From Plantago ovata (taxonomy: Eukaryota > Streptophyta > Magnoliopsida > Lamiales > Plantaginaceae): a stretch of DNA of 64,000 nucleotides. The notes under the pieces are model-generated. The model had not been told where the DNA came from. It did not search any database and saw nothing but the letters and a program-made list of their open reading frames with translations. The DNA is taken from assembly GCA_028274465.1 (NCBI GenBank), contig CM051456.1:10381745-10445744 (forward strand), written 5' to 3'. Of this stretch, positions 44,665 to 59,300 are shown piece after piece; position 1 is the stretch's first letter; each line of letters opens with the position of its first letter. The position numbers were made by a program, and so were the translations under genes.

Positions 44665-47600
44665 TCAACTCCCCCAAACTAGCTGAAAAATATTTCTGCT
44701 CGCAGACCCATTTATCACATTGTCACTCTGCCTCTTGAGCATCTCCTCTTGTGCAGAAATATCACCATCCTTTTTAAAGAAATAGGAATCCACCATATAA
44801 GTGCATACCTTTGCTAACAACTTTTGTATTACACAAGATTTTTTGGGTCAGCATTTAAAATGTTATTCCAATAAGACAATTAGAAGAAAACTTAAATCCG
44901 AAAAAAAAAAACTTGCCAGATTTAATCATTTAAATAGATTAAGCACCAAAAGCAAGATTTGAGAAAGCTAGTTTGATAAGGAACTTACAAGACGAGAGTA
45001 GGCATGTGCAAGAGAAAGTGAAGTCGGATACATATCCAAAACAGCGAGAGCAACATCCTCCGTTACTTGTGGAACCTGCATTCGCAAAATACTGGAAATA
45101 ATCAGATTCTCTATCTGAATATAAATAAGTATGAGATGTGCCCTGTAACCCCCTTTCTCCAAAAACTACCTTCAATACGGAACTTAGGATGCGTTGACTT
45201 CAGTTGATGTTAAAGAATTAAAATAAGATAAAATAAAATAAAGAAGAACAAAGAATGGAAGAGAGGAACGACTCCCTATTTCTCAAAACATAAAGATCGC
45301 CAGGTTTCTATAGCAGCAGTAACCAGATGGTTGCACTGACTGCAAACTACTAGGTCTACATGATATGATAAGTCTCCAGACCTTCCCGCCACCCCCCCCC
45401 CCAAAAAAAAAGGACAAAAAATGATAACAGTAGGCCAAAAGAGTAAAACCAGTGAACAGTCAGATTGCTACAGCCAATACTCCATAAAGAACATTTCATG
45501 ACGATAACAACATGCATCTGAGCGTGGAACACAAATGATTCATTGGAAATCAGTTGTGAGTATGATTATACCTGCATTAGTTGTATAGCAAATACATCAC
45601 TAACTGTCATCTTGTCTAACTCTTCACACTTCCGAATAAATTCATCAAAGGGGGGGCAGACCCCACAGAACTTGTTATGCGGATCAAGATCTCTATAACA
45701 TTGGTTTATTGCTTGAGTTAAATAGCCATATTTCTTCAAGGTATCCCCTAAGCAAGTTGTTCTTTGTACGTCAAATCCATCCAAAATCTCAGTTGTGAAG
45801 CAACTGCCAGAAAGAAATTAAAGAACAGTTATTATCTGCATGTAATTTGAAGAAGCGTAGGACAATGATATATGACTATTGTTCATCACAATTGGACATT
45901 TAGGTGAATTCATGATTTAGAAAAAGGACCATCTGAAAAAGACCATATAGTGTCACATGCTGATTGTAGCATTTGGTATTTATGGAGGCAAAGAAATAAA
46001 AGGTGTTTTGAAGAAATTCATGCTTCAAGCTAAAAGAGCAAATGGTTCTGCAGACTCTTATCTGTTGCTAGGACCCTTGCCTAGTATTTAGGATTTTATG
46101 CTCTACTGGATGTACTAAAGTTGTTGCTTGGTTAATTTGTTTCTCTGTCAGGCCTGAAAATGATTCTTGGAATATGAGAAAAAAAATTAAGACATGTACA
46201 TTGATAAGAAATTCAATTGGTAATGATAATAAAAATAATAAAAACCGGCGACGGGGCATGTGGATGTCAAATGTAGTTTAGATGTTGGTCCGGAGAAACG
46301 TGGATAGGTAGATGTGCAATTATATTTTGATTAGTTAACAGGTCAGGACTAAAAGATCTAGAGTCCAGACTACAGACTCTATTTCTGTGGCTTCAATACA
46401 ATTGCCAGAATAAGGCTATGTTAATAAATGATTAAATGGAACATAGGTATGTTATTCATTTGAACTCCTCATTGACTGTGAACCGCTTATGCATCTATCT
46501 ATACTTATTCATTTGAAAATCTATCTGAGAATTTCTCAACAGAAATAAATAAAGCTAAATAAGACAATAAATGGAAACAAGATTATCTTGAATAAAATAT
46601 TAATTAAGAAACATAACAAATCCAGATTGATAAATGTAATTTCTTTTGTAATCACCATTTATTGTGGACTTTTTATTAATTTATTTATCCTTATTAAATC
46701 TACATGGGATGATAAATAGAGATGAGATGATCTTTAAGAAATAGATAGATTACAGGACATGAAAAATCAAGAGGGTATGCAGTATCACTTACGCTGTCTT
46801 GATACAATCAGCGACCTCAGAAATATTTGGATCACCCTCCACCAGATATATCATCTTCTTAAGCCCACATCTCTTCCAGAAATCATTCGAATTAGTTTTC
46901 AGTAAATGACAAAACAAATAGAAAGCAATTGACAGATGACAATCATAACACAGATATTACTCACTGAAAGTGTGAGGAATATGCAATGCTATATTCTGAA
47001 GACTGAAACTATCATGTAAAGCATCTATTGATTATATTGCATTAAGGAGCAGTATAATTAACGTTTCTCTAGAACATAATGGTCTGTATGTGTCATTTAT
47101 CCAAACTGACATTAATAGAAGCAAATTCCGGGGAGTCATAAGGTGATCTGATGGTAAGGGTGTTGGAATAGCACAGGAGAGGTTGGGGGTTCGAACCCCG
47201 GGGGAGGCATAAGATGGTTTAGGTGTATATGGAGTTATAAGGTTGGTAACGTGTGTATTTGGAGTTATAAAGGTTGGTAAAGGTGTAGGGTAGGAGTAGG
47301 AGTAGCGTAGTGAGATTTGCCGTTTCAAACAAAAAAATTAGAAAGCTAATTTCTTAAACATTACTACACACACTTACACTAAACATTACTAGCTAGACAC
47401 ACTTACAGTTGCCAATCAAAAAACAAGAATCACAAAGCAAAATAATAGAATTTAAGTTCTAGTTCATAAGGAAAGCAGAGTGAAAAGATTTTATGGAATC
47501 CCACAATATATTGTTCAAGATATGCTGCTTGAAAATTCTAAGTGTATTTATTTATACCATAAGGCATTCAACAAAATGCCAGTCTCAGATCGTTCTTTAG

Positions 47601-50600
47601 AGTTTCGACCATGACATTGTTTCAGCTATGCATTACCATAGTCTCAAATTTATAATTGTTTTGGACTAAACTTTTGAATGAATGTGTGCATTAGCAATTG
47701 AATAACAAAACCTAGTATAGATTGTATAATCATCTACAAGAATCCTCAATTTGTCCATCTACGACATACATCAACAAGGTCAGTTTTATGAGCATGGTCC
47801 ACCTAAATCTCTGGTGACTCCTCGATGTTCTTTCAAATTTATTTACCATGTATATGGATTTCTGATATGATAACAGACAGTATGCTGCTTTTTAATTTCC
47901 ACAAATGTGGAAAAAGAAATAAAACAGCACGCTAAATACTTTATTAAGAAAACAGGGAAAAACTTTGTCTAACATCAAAATGCATGCTGATGATTTCTCA
48001 TTTATTTAATGCATATTTCTAACTAACCAGTAACCAGTGGGCAGTCAAGAGTGTTGAAGGAAGTCTAATAGAATGCGTGAAGCCATAAAAAAGTGCAGCT
48101 ATTTCTTACTAACATTTGATTTCAACCAAAAACTTTGAATATTTAGAAAGATTACCATAAGCCTCATTTTCTGATCCTTATATCGATTGTCTCTGATAGA
48201 GGTGCGCAGATCATCAACTTTCTTCCTTTCCACAATGAAGTCAAGAACATACTCACTACCAAGAGATTTATGGCGTGCTACCCAAATGGCATCACCGACA
48301 GGCAACTTTCTGACCTGCAAAACAGGGGAAATGAATTAGTAAATTGTTATATTGGCCGTTAGTTCCATATGCATGTTAAAGCTGTAGGGGTTGAACTGGA
48401 AAGCCAAGTAGCTACAAGTGACAACCAGCACAACACTATTCCAATCAAGTAGAGTTCTATTAATTTCATCTGAACTACAACAAGAGACTACCTTATTGGC
48501 ATATCAAAAAGTGAATAACAATGCCATGCTCCAAGAAAAGTATAAACAAATCCAAATCATAAACAAAGTGTTGCAGCTGTATGCACCTCTATCACAATCT
48601 TATATTGAGAGCATGTGCTCTTAATGAATGTCTCTGAGCGTGACCTGCAAAAGACACGAAAAGCAGAAAACTGTAAAGAAACTGAATTTTCTTCATGAAT
48701 TGCACTGTACACGACTGCTAACACATAAATATGAACAGCACATTAAAAATGTTTACTTTAAAAGAGTCATTGCAAGAGGAGAACAGTGGAATACTAAAAC
48801 AGTTCTACATGATACTGATTTGCAATTTTTGTAGTGAGTTCAATATATAGTTCTGAGACTAGCATATATGATTAGGTATTCAATATATATGAAGGAATCA
48901 TATAATCCAAAAGCAGACAACTACCAAATTCAAAAATAAAAGAATCATAAAGCAAAAAACTCGACACTGACAAGGAACAGAAGACACTTGGAACAAATGT
49001 GGGTAGGAAATCATTCAACAGAAGAAAATCAAAAGCACTGCTAATGAGCCGGAAAAAGAAAAACTATTTATACTTAGTGTAAAAATTGGGCATTCAATCA
49101 CTACGCGCATGCAAGCAACCTCATATCATGTTACACAATTGTAAACCATTAAATAGCTTCATACAGAATTAAAACCATTAGACAAGAGAATTATTGCACT
49201 TACCCACTGGTGGCAAATTTCTCCCGATTATCTAATATCAAAACCACTTCATAAACATCACCAAACTTTTCTCCAGATGCCAGAGGGGGCATCTTTAAAG
49301 AGTTTGGTTTACACTCTGACCGCAGAATGCTACCATTAGTAACCGCATGATCCTGAACAGAACATCCCGACGGCCGGAAAATAGAAAACGAAATGTAAAT
49401 CAGAAGACCAGAACTCAGCCTGGACAGTGGAATGTGTATATGGCCAGAAGACCAGTTCATTTAGAATTACATTAGCCATGCTTCTTTTAATTACTTTCCC
49501 AAGCCGCAGAGCAATATAAATCAGATAACAGAAAGTCACATGGACGTATAACAGGCACTTGATTAGTTATTTCGAAATAATCAGCATACAACTTAGCACT
49601 GGAATCTTCATTTTGTGATCTCTATAGTATGCTTGGGAACCCATGAAAGAGGAGAGATAAATCTTAGGTTCTTTCCCTCTGCCTTTGTGGCCTTCTACAA
49701 GTCCATAATGGCATTGAACTACCACAGGCCCTAGTACGTCCCCAGCCTGTTTATGTGAGCTCATGTTCTAGGTGCCTCAACAACTAAATAAATATTCTAC
49801 TTCAGACCCATTACTTATGGTTAGAGATAGTGGGATTGAGAGATCCAGTGGTCATAAAGAAATCAAGTAAAATATATCCTACAAATATATAAAATCCACA
49901 TTCTATATTCTGATTTTGTCCAATAATGTTGTCTATGCCTATTAACCTAACTTTGAAGATAAAGACGACATGTAGAGGAATAGAACACTATATACATAGT
50001 GGATGTTTCCTTTCTCAAACACTTGCTTCGGATTCCACCAAGAACAACTATTAGGATAATGTGTGTCCTTAATACAGATAAGACTTACAGTAGACGAATT
50101 AACTCTCAAAGTAGAACTCTGTCCAAAATCAGAAGAAAATGACGACTTTTGACAGATGGGCACAGCTGTAGCATGAGGCTCTATCTCTATGTTCTTACTT
50201 GCATAAGACCCTGTCCAACAAACCATGAAAACACAATTCAAAAGCAACATACATTTGCTACTGAGATGACAATTTCCTTCATAACCAAGTAGTAGTATCT
50301 TAGATTTGGTACAAGGAAGATGGGGAATAGAATATAAGATGGTAGTACGAAGTAGCTACCCTTTCGACTTTTACGTAATGAAGGTGCAGGATTCTGGTCT
50401 CTTATTGGAGCTGTAGGCACTGTAGTCGAACCATAAACCTCATCTGCTTTAAGATGACTCAGTACAGTTGGCCAGAGTGAAGTTATCTCCTTTCCTGGGG
50501 ATGCTTCTGCAACCTCGGAAAAAGCCAGAAGGATCTGTTGCTCAGAATATCCCATGCGGACAAACTATCCAAAGAATGGGAAACAAATGTGAGCATCAAG

Positions 50601-53044
50601 TCATTTGAGAAAGGGGGGAAATAAAATACTGAGGTACAGGATTATTCAAGAAACTTGTAGCATGGTTAGATATGTAATAACCCATGGACACAAGTATAAG
50701 AGAAGTAGTGGTAATTAAAGCTTTGAATTGTGATAACACATAATTTGCATATCGCTTCAACTAGAATCTGCTGCTTGTCCAACATGACTTAGAATAAAAA
50801 AGTAACCACAAAAGAAAATAGTATAATTGAAAGGGGATTGCAACTATTTAATTCTCCAGAATTCATATCGATTAAAACACAGACCTTATCAATATATTCT
50901 GGCGGAACATCTATTGATTTCTTTCGCTTTTTGGAACTAGTAGATGGCTGTGTTGTTTGTCTAACTGGAGCCCTGATACAGTCCACATCTGGAGAGTCTT
51001 CATCCAAATCAACTATCAGTTTGTCTACTCGGTCCGAGTTTAAATTGGTTTTCTCCTTGGAATTCGTAGTTGAACTGCTTTTATTTCCGTCACCCAGTCC
51101 AGATCTCGAAAGACACTCACGTGCTACATCCTTCCCTTCATTTGTCAGCATATACCTGTGAGCATGGTTGTCAGTGGCAAAAGAGTCAATCAGAGCCGAT
51201 TGACGTAATAACGTAAACAAGCTGTGAGCCGATTGACCTAATAAGGCGAAGAAGCTGTGTTGACTATTAAATCCACAAGTTTCTGCACTAAGAAAGTAAA
51301 GGGAGGTGACTATGAACAGATTAAAAAATATAAGTGAAGCGGTCATGGACAGATCCATTAGCTTCACGTCATAGATTACCGTTATCCTGCTACAGCAAAA
51401 AGTATTTGAAAAGAACACGCCCAATTGGATGTAGTATTTTTTAAATAGAGAAGTATTATTATTTTTATTCTAATTTTTTTAATATTGTTTTTTACAAAAG
51501 AGCGTTCCTCCGACTAGTTTCTAACTTGATCACAATTAAGCCACCCCGTCAAATAGAGAAGTAATATTATAATTTTGACTTGAGTACACAAAAAGGTGTT
51601 CAGCTCTTAGTAGAAAAATAGTTGACGCTAAAGGTTAGGCCATCAAAGTTCTCTCTTAATACTTCATATTATAAACGACTGTGCTTTTGACACCTAAACA
51701 GAGAAATTTATACCTCTCCTAACATCAATAGAATATCTAGCAATTGAAAACACACCAAAAAGTTGTAGACTGAAGACGGGTAGTACTTTCTTGCAGTTCA
51801 CATTACTCTTCCCCATCTTAAACCATAGACACTACTTCAGGTCCATGCTACATACAATCATAAAGGAAAGGGAATGGGGGAAGAGGGTGGTTCAATCAGT
51901 AACCTACTTTGCAGGGTTGCTTGCCTTCACAACAAGGCTTTTATCTACAAGAGTTTTCATGCAACTCCATCCACCTTTGTACCAATCACTTGGTGAGCTT
52001 CCAAAATGTCCAGCTTTTCCTTTAGCTTTTTCTGCCCTAGAGGTGCAAAAAAAAAAAAAAAAGAAGACATCATTGACACCGCCAGGTAGAATGACAATAA
52101 TGATAGCAACTGAGTTTCTCATTAAAACGTCAAACGTACACAATTGCGACACGCGACAATCCACTTGCATCAGCTGTATCCATAAGTTCCTGTTTGCGCA
52201 TAAATTCAGCACCACTTTCCATTGCCCTGAAGCAAGTGTAAGAAAATGAAACAGCTCAATCTAGCTTCACACCAAGGAAAAAAAAAATACAGAAAACAAA
52301 GCCTACTTCCCTACCAACGTTACCACTTGCCAGGGGCAGGAAAAACAAAACAAAAAAAAAATATTTATTAAGTTTTTTAAAGGAGAATAGATACTGAATG
52401 TCAAACTGTAACCTACCTGAATAGTGTAATCAGTATGGCGTAAGCAGCGGAATTCTTTTGTGGCACATAGCGCTTACTTCCCTTCTTCTTCTTTCCTGAT
52501 TTAAAAAAAAAAACAAATAAAAAAAGACCATCAACATTTCAAAAAGAGTTTGATAAATATCACACAAGTTTCGTACAGGTTGAAGAAATTACCCTTTTCA
52601 GTCAACTGGTCGGTCTCTGAAGCACCAGAATCTGTCCCGAAAAAAGGTTGCATTATCTTCAAAATCATATTGCCTGCATTCCTACAAGTTCATCAACATA
52701 TGCCTTTGAGTATTTTATCAGTTCCATATCTATTTCCAATAATTGCATCAATATCCAAAATACCAGGCCTACCTAAACTACTTGATTTCTGACAAAAAAA
52801 AAAAAAAAAAAAAAAAACACCATAACTGCGAAAAACAAAATAGAACTTACTTGATTTCTGACAACTCCTTTAGGGTTTTAATCGGCTTCTTGCAATTACA
52901 GATATTCGAATAAACCTTGGAGAAGGTGTGCTCAAAGTTGTCGGAAATACCCTTCTTGCTATCAGCAATTTCTTTCCGTTTCTCCAGCAGATACGCCAGG
53001 AGCTCTTCGTTTTCTGGGCATTTCGGTTGCTTCTGATAACTCAT
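44665..53044 (-). CDS. MUS81: Crossover junction endonuclease MUS81, copy A
   Basis: Fifteen exons on the minus strand: 52851-53044, 52593-52681, 52417-52495, 52140-52226, 51908-52036, 50885-51155, 50360-50564, 50089-50210, 49204-49352, 48587-48644, 48156-48314, 46793-46872, 45572-45803, 44989-45075 and 44665-44769. All phases agree, giving 681 residues. The N-terminal helix-hairpin-helix region starts [36 protein letters not shown] leads into the winged-helix part. A variable linker holds [10 protein letters not shown] and [13 protein letters not shown]. The XPF-type nuclease has [10 protein letters not shown] and [13 protein letters not shown], the GDxnERKx3D signature. The C-terminal HhH includes [20 protein letters not shown] and ends NIFQLVWGS. 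With EME1 it cuts branched DNA at stalled forks and meiotic crossovers. An upstream in-frame ATG at 53068 is an alternative start. The hairpin wording NAGNMILK departs from the glycine-rich form expected. Confidence 0.93.
47122..47337 (+). mobile_element. tRNA-derived SINE inside a MUS81-A intron
   Basis: A 216-base insertion absent from the matching intron of copy B (58590-58620). It has a Pol III-like head (tgatctgatggtaaggg) and a perfect B box ggttcgaaccc (47188-47198). Its tail is caaacaaaaaaa. A short duplication flanks it (ttaatagaag left, ttagaaag right; copy B has a single tgatagaaag). A ggagttataa-ggttggtaa phrase is repeated in its 3' half. It is antisense to MUS81. Confidence 0.8.
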
Positions 53045-54733
53045 TAACACGATTGGGAGCAAATTCACGAGGTACAGTAAGGGTTTTTCATCTTTCTAGG
53101 GTTTGAGGAGCTTTTGTTTGGGGAACATTTGCGCGCCACGGAGAGTGTCAGTTCGATTTGAAGTGCAAGTTGCAGGCCTCGCGGAAATTGCAATTTGCGC
53201 CCTTAATTTTTGGTCACAATATCTCAATTCTTAATGGTCTTTTAGATGATGCTACATTGCTAGGCACCGTAATCACTGTCAATATGGACTGGACTTCGGA
53301 TCCGGTAGACTAAAATCCACTGATCCAGATTGGAATTGGACTAAGTCCATGGACATAAATAAATGGACCGAAAAGTATTTGTAAAATAAATCATCCTCTC
53401 CACACTGCTTTATAAAATTCAATTTGTCCATCGAAATTCATGTTTACCAATATTCATGCGTATTAACCATTTCCACCACCACATTTCTTTGACACACTTC
53501 ATCATCCCCACTCATCATGCTCACATTTAGGCTTGGGGGATAGAAAAATTGTAAGTCTCCCTCTTCGAACTCGAATATGAAACAAAAAAACTTTGATCAA
53601 GAGTTTCTGGCCAGCGAGATTTCGATGAGGGAAATCAATAAGAAGATGGTTAGGGGTAAGTGCGTTTGCGAAGTTTTCGAACTTAGCAATATTTTGTGAT
53701 TTGGGATCTTCTCAGTTATAGGAATTTTTATGGGTTTTGCATCAACAACAATTGAAGAGATGGAATCATTATAGGGTTTATAGAGAAAGAAGAAGATGTG
53801 GGCTTTAACAAAAGAAGAGATAGAATCAAATTTAGCAGACTGTCATCGATTGTTAGTACTATTATGTCAATTTTATTTCTTGTTTCTACTTTTTCTCAAT
53901 ATGAGAGTCAAATTTTAGATTATATGCGTGGTCTTGATTTAGACTTTAGAAAATGAAATTATATGCAGATCCATCCTGACTAAATTATGTTTATCATATC
54001 CAATCAGAAACAACGGATTGTTAAATAGATCGAAGATGGATATGATAAATCTGGACCGGATAATGGACTTGATCTAATTGGCCAAAGTCCATCCAGTTGA
54101 CAATCCTAAGTATGAAGTAGGAGACCATATGTTATATACTATTAATTAATTCAACAAATGAAGTAGGAGACCATATGAGAAAGATAAATAACATGCACTT
54201 AGGTTACCTTAAAAATAGGCTCTAATTCGAACTAATTTGTAGAATTGTGTGTGTGCAACAGTGCAAGTAATGGAATCCCGAGCTTTCATAAATTAACACG
54301 TTAATCTAGCATTATCTTAAAATGTGGTTGTAACAAAAATACAAAAAGCTCAATGACTACTTCATAATTATACTATAGTGTAAGGAAACAAGATTTTGAT
54401 ATTCAGCTCCAAACCAATTTCTTGATAATCCTTTCTTCATCAGCCACAATCTCTTATACAATGTCAAATTCCATCTGAAAGGCCTTATAGTTGCATGTAC
54501 CAGAAGCTCACATGGCTACTGCTATGTCATTCCATTTCACTCGTCTCACTTCGCAATTACATATCCTTTCATGTCACTTTACCCCTCTCTGCCGCTCTCT
54601 TTTCACAAGCTGCCATCACCCCCTAGCGCTACTGCTTAGCTGCAACGTTACCCGCCGGCTCTCCTCCAACCCGCCCGGCGTCGTTTCTACTGTGTGTCAG
54701 CCTCTCCCACTATATCCAGAGGTACGCCCTTTA
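53045..54733. other. MUS81-A upstream region, possible degraded TIR element
   Basis: Holds the MUS81-A promoter; a tttgcgcgccac stretch lies about 85 bases upstream of the start. Between about 53275 and 54108 the ends share inverted words (tcaatatggactggacttcgg left, ccaaagtccatccagttgaca right), suggesting an old TIR element, but the arms are poor. A gaagtaggagaccatatg phrase occurs twice (54113 and 54159). No gene was recognised. Confidence 0.35.
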
Positions 54734-55900
54734 TAGTTTTGAAGACTTCTTCGACTCGGGATCAGTGTACACAACTTCAGACTCGGCGGAGAATGTGTAG
54801 TACCTTCCGAGACTTACTTTCAGATGCCGACGACCAAAAAAGGATAAAGACATGGTATTCCATTGAACAAGGAAGTGTGCATTTTACAGTAATTTCAACA
54901 GAGCATAACTGGTCAACAGATTCGGAACAGGTACTCTCAGCATAAAAACATCAATTTATAAGCTCCTTCATTTAGATTGTAACTCACATATTTCACAACT
55001 TGCAGTATGAGTAGATCAGCAAGGACATGGCTTCAGTTGATCGGTCAAGAACGCATTGGCCAATATTCGCAGGGTAAGTTGATTCCCAACTGAAAATCAA
55101 TACATCTCACTCAAGAGAATGATTCATTACCATAGCTACTAGACTTCTGTTTTCATGTAATATCAGTAAATTAACAAGAATAATATGCAGGCACAGGCCA
55201 ATGTATTCATCCAACCCCAGAAATATCTTATTTCCTAGCATAGACGATAAGTTTGTTAAAGCAGTAGAGCCCTTGCTCCTAGCCAGCTAGGTTGATCTAG
55301 GATCTGTTTGGTCATGTCCACAACTACGAGAGAACATGTGCAGTTTATCAGACAGAATGCAAGGCAATGCCTACTAAAGATGGCAATGGAATAGATACGT
55401 ATAACAATAGTAATTATGAAGCACCAGTTCATGCTATTATTGGAATGGCAGGCATTAAGATGGATGATTTGACCACCAATGTAAGGATTTTCAAAGCTAC
55501 AAACCCTTAAGTGATGGATGCACTTCAGCCACAAGGCATGCGCCTGATCTATAGATGAATGTCCCATGGTGTAAAGAGGTAGTATATATTTACGGATAAT
55601 GCTGACTAAGTGCCTGTATGGCTGTATCAATGGACAGGACAACAGTTGGAGCTTGTCTAGGATATCTGAGTTCGGATATCGAAGAGTGCACACATCGAAG
55701 GAAGAACTGAAAGTCAAGGTGAGCGAGTCTACACATATTTTGCATCACTCTGGGTAAAATGAGACGCCAACATAATTTGACATATTTCAGCATATATAAA
55801 TCCAGATTGGTGTTATGATGATTATTTGTTTGCTGCTTCAGTTTGTGAATGCAGATTGAAAAAACATTGGCGATAGTTTCCGGATCACCAGGAACTAAAG
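54734..55900 (+). pseudogene. Purple acid phosphatase 3' half, duplicated and decayed
   Basis: Matches PAP exons 8-13 and their introns (42967-44221) in order. Breaks: the exon 8 equivalent has lost bases at actcggcggag, giving an early TAG, and has gained bases at aaaaaaggataaagac. The exon 9 equivalent has tgagtagatc where the parent has tgagtgggtc (Trp to stop). The exon 10-11 boundary is fused, with the intron lost, and the last exon has an early TGA. There is no promoter or first half. GHVHNYER-coding sequence is still readable near 55312-55335. Confidence 0.88.
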
Positions 55901-56336
55901 AATTAGGCTAGGGATTAGACTCTCAAATAGTTGTCTAGTCTCTTGGTCGTACTCTACAGTGAACCACAGGGAATCATGTAAGCAATTGTAATAAAACAAA
56001 CCATAATTTTGTACCTACGTGATAAGGATATACTGTACACTTCAACAACAGTATGGGACATGGAATGTAACAAGCACTGAATTAGGATTCAAATAAGGTA
56101 AGTTATAGTATACAATAACATGTCCACAGAGAAAATTAACAGTTGCTTTCCTTAATGACACAAGATGAATAGAGGACAACAATTTTTACAACCGAATCAT
56201 GAAATGCTCTCTCTACCAACAAGCTACACTTTATGCCACATCTAACCATTTTACTTACACCAGTTGTCATAATAGAGATCTTAGAAACAGGACGTACCTT
56301 CTTTCTTGGTTCTTCATGGTCCTGACACACGAATTG

Positions 56337-59300
56337 TCAACTCCCCCAAACTAGCTGAAAAATATTTCTGCTCGCAGACCCATTTATCACATTGTCACTC
56401 TGCCTCTTGAGCATCTCCTCTTGTGCAGAAATATCACCATCCTTTTTTAAGAAATAGGAATCCACAATGTAAGTGCATAACTTTGCTAACACAACTTTTG
56501 TATTACACAAGATTTTTGGATCAACATTTAAAATGTAATTCCAATCAGACAATTAGAAGAAAACTTATATCCATCAAAACAATTGTCAGATTTAATCATT
56601 TAAATAGATTAAGCACCAAAAGCAAGATTTGAGAAAGCTAGTTTGATAAGGAACTTACAAGACGAGAGTAGGCAAGTGCAAGAGAATGTAAAGTCGGATA
56701 CATATCCACAACAGCAAGAGCAACATTCTCCGTTACTTGTGGAACCTACATTCACAAAATAATGAAAATAATCAGATACTCCATCTGAGTCACTGAGTGT
56801 AAACAAGTATGAGACCGTGACCTGCAGCAAACTAGTAGGCCTACATGATATGATAAGCCTCCAGACCACCACCCCAACCCCACCCCCCACCCCGGTGCAA
56901 CACCCCCCTGAAAAAGAATGGTAGTAGGCCAAAAGGGTAAAGAGAGCAAATAAAAGCAATGAACAGTTGGAATGCTACTGCCAGTCAACCAATACTCTGG
57001 TAAAGAACATTTCATGACACTAACAAACTAACATGCACCTAAGCGTGGAACACACATGATTCATTGTAAATCAGTTGTGAGAAATGATTATACCTGCATT
57101 AGTTGGATAGCAAATACATCACTAACTGTCATTTTATCTAACTCTTCACACTTCCGAATATATTCATCGAAGAGAGGGCAGACCCCACAGAACTTGTTAT
57201 CCGGATCAAGATCTCTATAACATTGGTTTATTGCTTGAGTTAAATAGCCATATTTATTCAAGGTATCCCCTAAGCAAGTTGTTCTTTGTACGTCAAATCC
57301 ATCCAAAATCTCAGTTGTGAAGCAACTGCCAGAAAGAAATTAATAAACAGTTAACTGCATGTAATTTGAAGAAGCGTAGGACCATGATATATGACTATAT
57401 GTTAATCACAACTGGACATTCCGGTGAATTCATAATTTAGAAAAAAAGGACCATCTGAAAAAGACCATAGTGTCAAATGCTGATTGTAGCATTTGGTATT
57501 TACGGAGGCAAAGAAATAAAAGGTGCTTTGAAGAAATTCATGCTTCAAGCTGAAAGAGCAGATGGTTCTGCAGACTCTAATCTCTCGCTAGGACCCTTGC
57601 CTAGAATTTAGGGTTTTATGCGCTCTAGTGGATGTACTAAAGTTGTTTGGTTAGTTTGTTTTTCTGTGAGGCCTGAAAATGATTATTGGAATATGAGAAA
57701 AAAATTAAGACATGTAATTAGAAATTCAATTTGTAATGATAATAAAAATAATACTGTAAAAACCAGTGACGGGGTGTGGTACATATGTCAAATGTAGTTT
57801 AGATGTTGGTGAGGAACATGGATAGGTAGGTGTGAAATCATATTTCAATCAGTTGATAGGCCCAGGACTAAAAGATCTAGAGTCCAGACTACAGATTGCA
57901 TTTCTGTGGCTAGGTCAATACCATTGCCAGAACATAAGCTATGTTATTTCTTTGAACTCTTCATTAATTGTGGACCCCTTATGCATCTATCTATCCTTAT
58001 TCATTTGAAAACATACCTGAGATTTTCTCTACAGATAAATACATAGATAAGATGATAAATGGAAACAAGTTATCTTGAATAAAATATTGATTAAGAAACA
58101 TAATTAATCTGGGATAATTAATCTAGATTTGATAAATGTAATCTCCTTTTTATCGTGGCATTCTATGAATTTATTTATTCTTATTGAATCTATGTGGGAT
58201 GGTAAATAGAGACAAGATGATCTTTTAAGAAATCAATAGATTAAGGAACATGAAAAATCAAGAGGGTATGCAATATTACTTACGCTGTCTTGATACTATC
58301 AGCAACATTAGAAGCATTTGGATCACCCTCCACTAGATATATCATCTTCTTAAGCCCGCATCTCTTCCAGAAATCATTTCAATTAGTTTTCAGTAAACAA
58401 CAAAACGAATAGAAAGCAATTACAGATGACAATCATAAAACAGATATTACTCGCTGGAAGTGTGAGGAAAATGCAATGCTATATTCTGAAGACTGAAACT
58501 ATCAAGTAAAGCATCCATTAATTAAATTGCGTTAAGGAGCAGTATAATTATTGTTTTCTCTAGAACAAAATGGGCTATATGTGTCATTTGTCCAAAGTGA
58601 CATTGATAGAAAGCTAATTTCATAAGCACACTTACACTGGCCAGTCAAAAACAAGAAGCACAAAACAAAATAAAATCCCAGAATTTAATTTCTAGTTCCC
58701 AAGAAAGTCAGAGTGATAAAAATTTATGAAAGCCCACAATATATTGTTCAAGATATACCGTTCATACATTCTAAGCGTATTAATAACATAAGGCATTCAA
58801 CTAAAATGCCGGTCTCAGATCGTTCTTTCAAATTTTGACCATGACATTTTCAGTTATGCATTACCATAGTTTCAAATTTATACTTGTTTTGGACCGAACT
58901 TTAGAATTTGAATGAATGCATGTATTAGCAATCGAATAACAAAACCTAGTATAGATTGTATAATCATCTACAAGAATCCTCAATTTGTCCATCTACGACA
59001 TGCATGAACAAGGTCAATTTTATGAGCATGGTCCACCTAATTTTCTGGTGACTCCTCAATGTTCTTTCAAATTTATTTACCATGTATACGGATTTCTGTT
59101 ATGATAATACGCAGTATGCTGCTTTTCAATTTCCAAAGACGTGGAAAAAGCAAGAAAACAGCACGCTAGATGCTTTATTAAGAAAACAGGGGAAATAAAC
59201 TGTCTAATATCCAAATGCACACTGATGATTTCTTTATTTAATGCACACTAACCAGTGGGCAGTAAGGGAAGTCTAATAAAAAGGTGTGAAACCACAAAAA

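Noticed and set aside
45390..45415. C-run followed by A-run in MUS81-A intron as a feature
   Set aside because: Low-complexity tract of a kind common in introns and prone to sequencing error; no function can be supported.
51791..52249. 152-codon + strand open frame
   Set aside because: It is antisense to MUS81-A exons 4 and 5 and crosses their introns.
53128..53142. tttgcgcgccac as an E2F site in the MUS81-A promoter
   Set aside because: It does not fit TTTSSCGS strictly on either strand, so it was not listed as a regulatory site.
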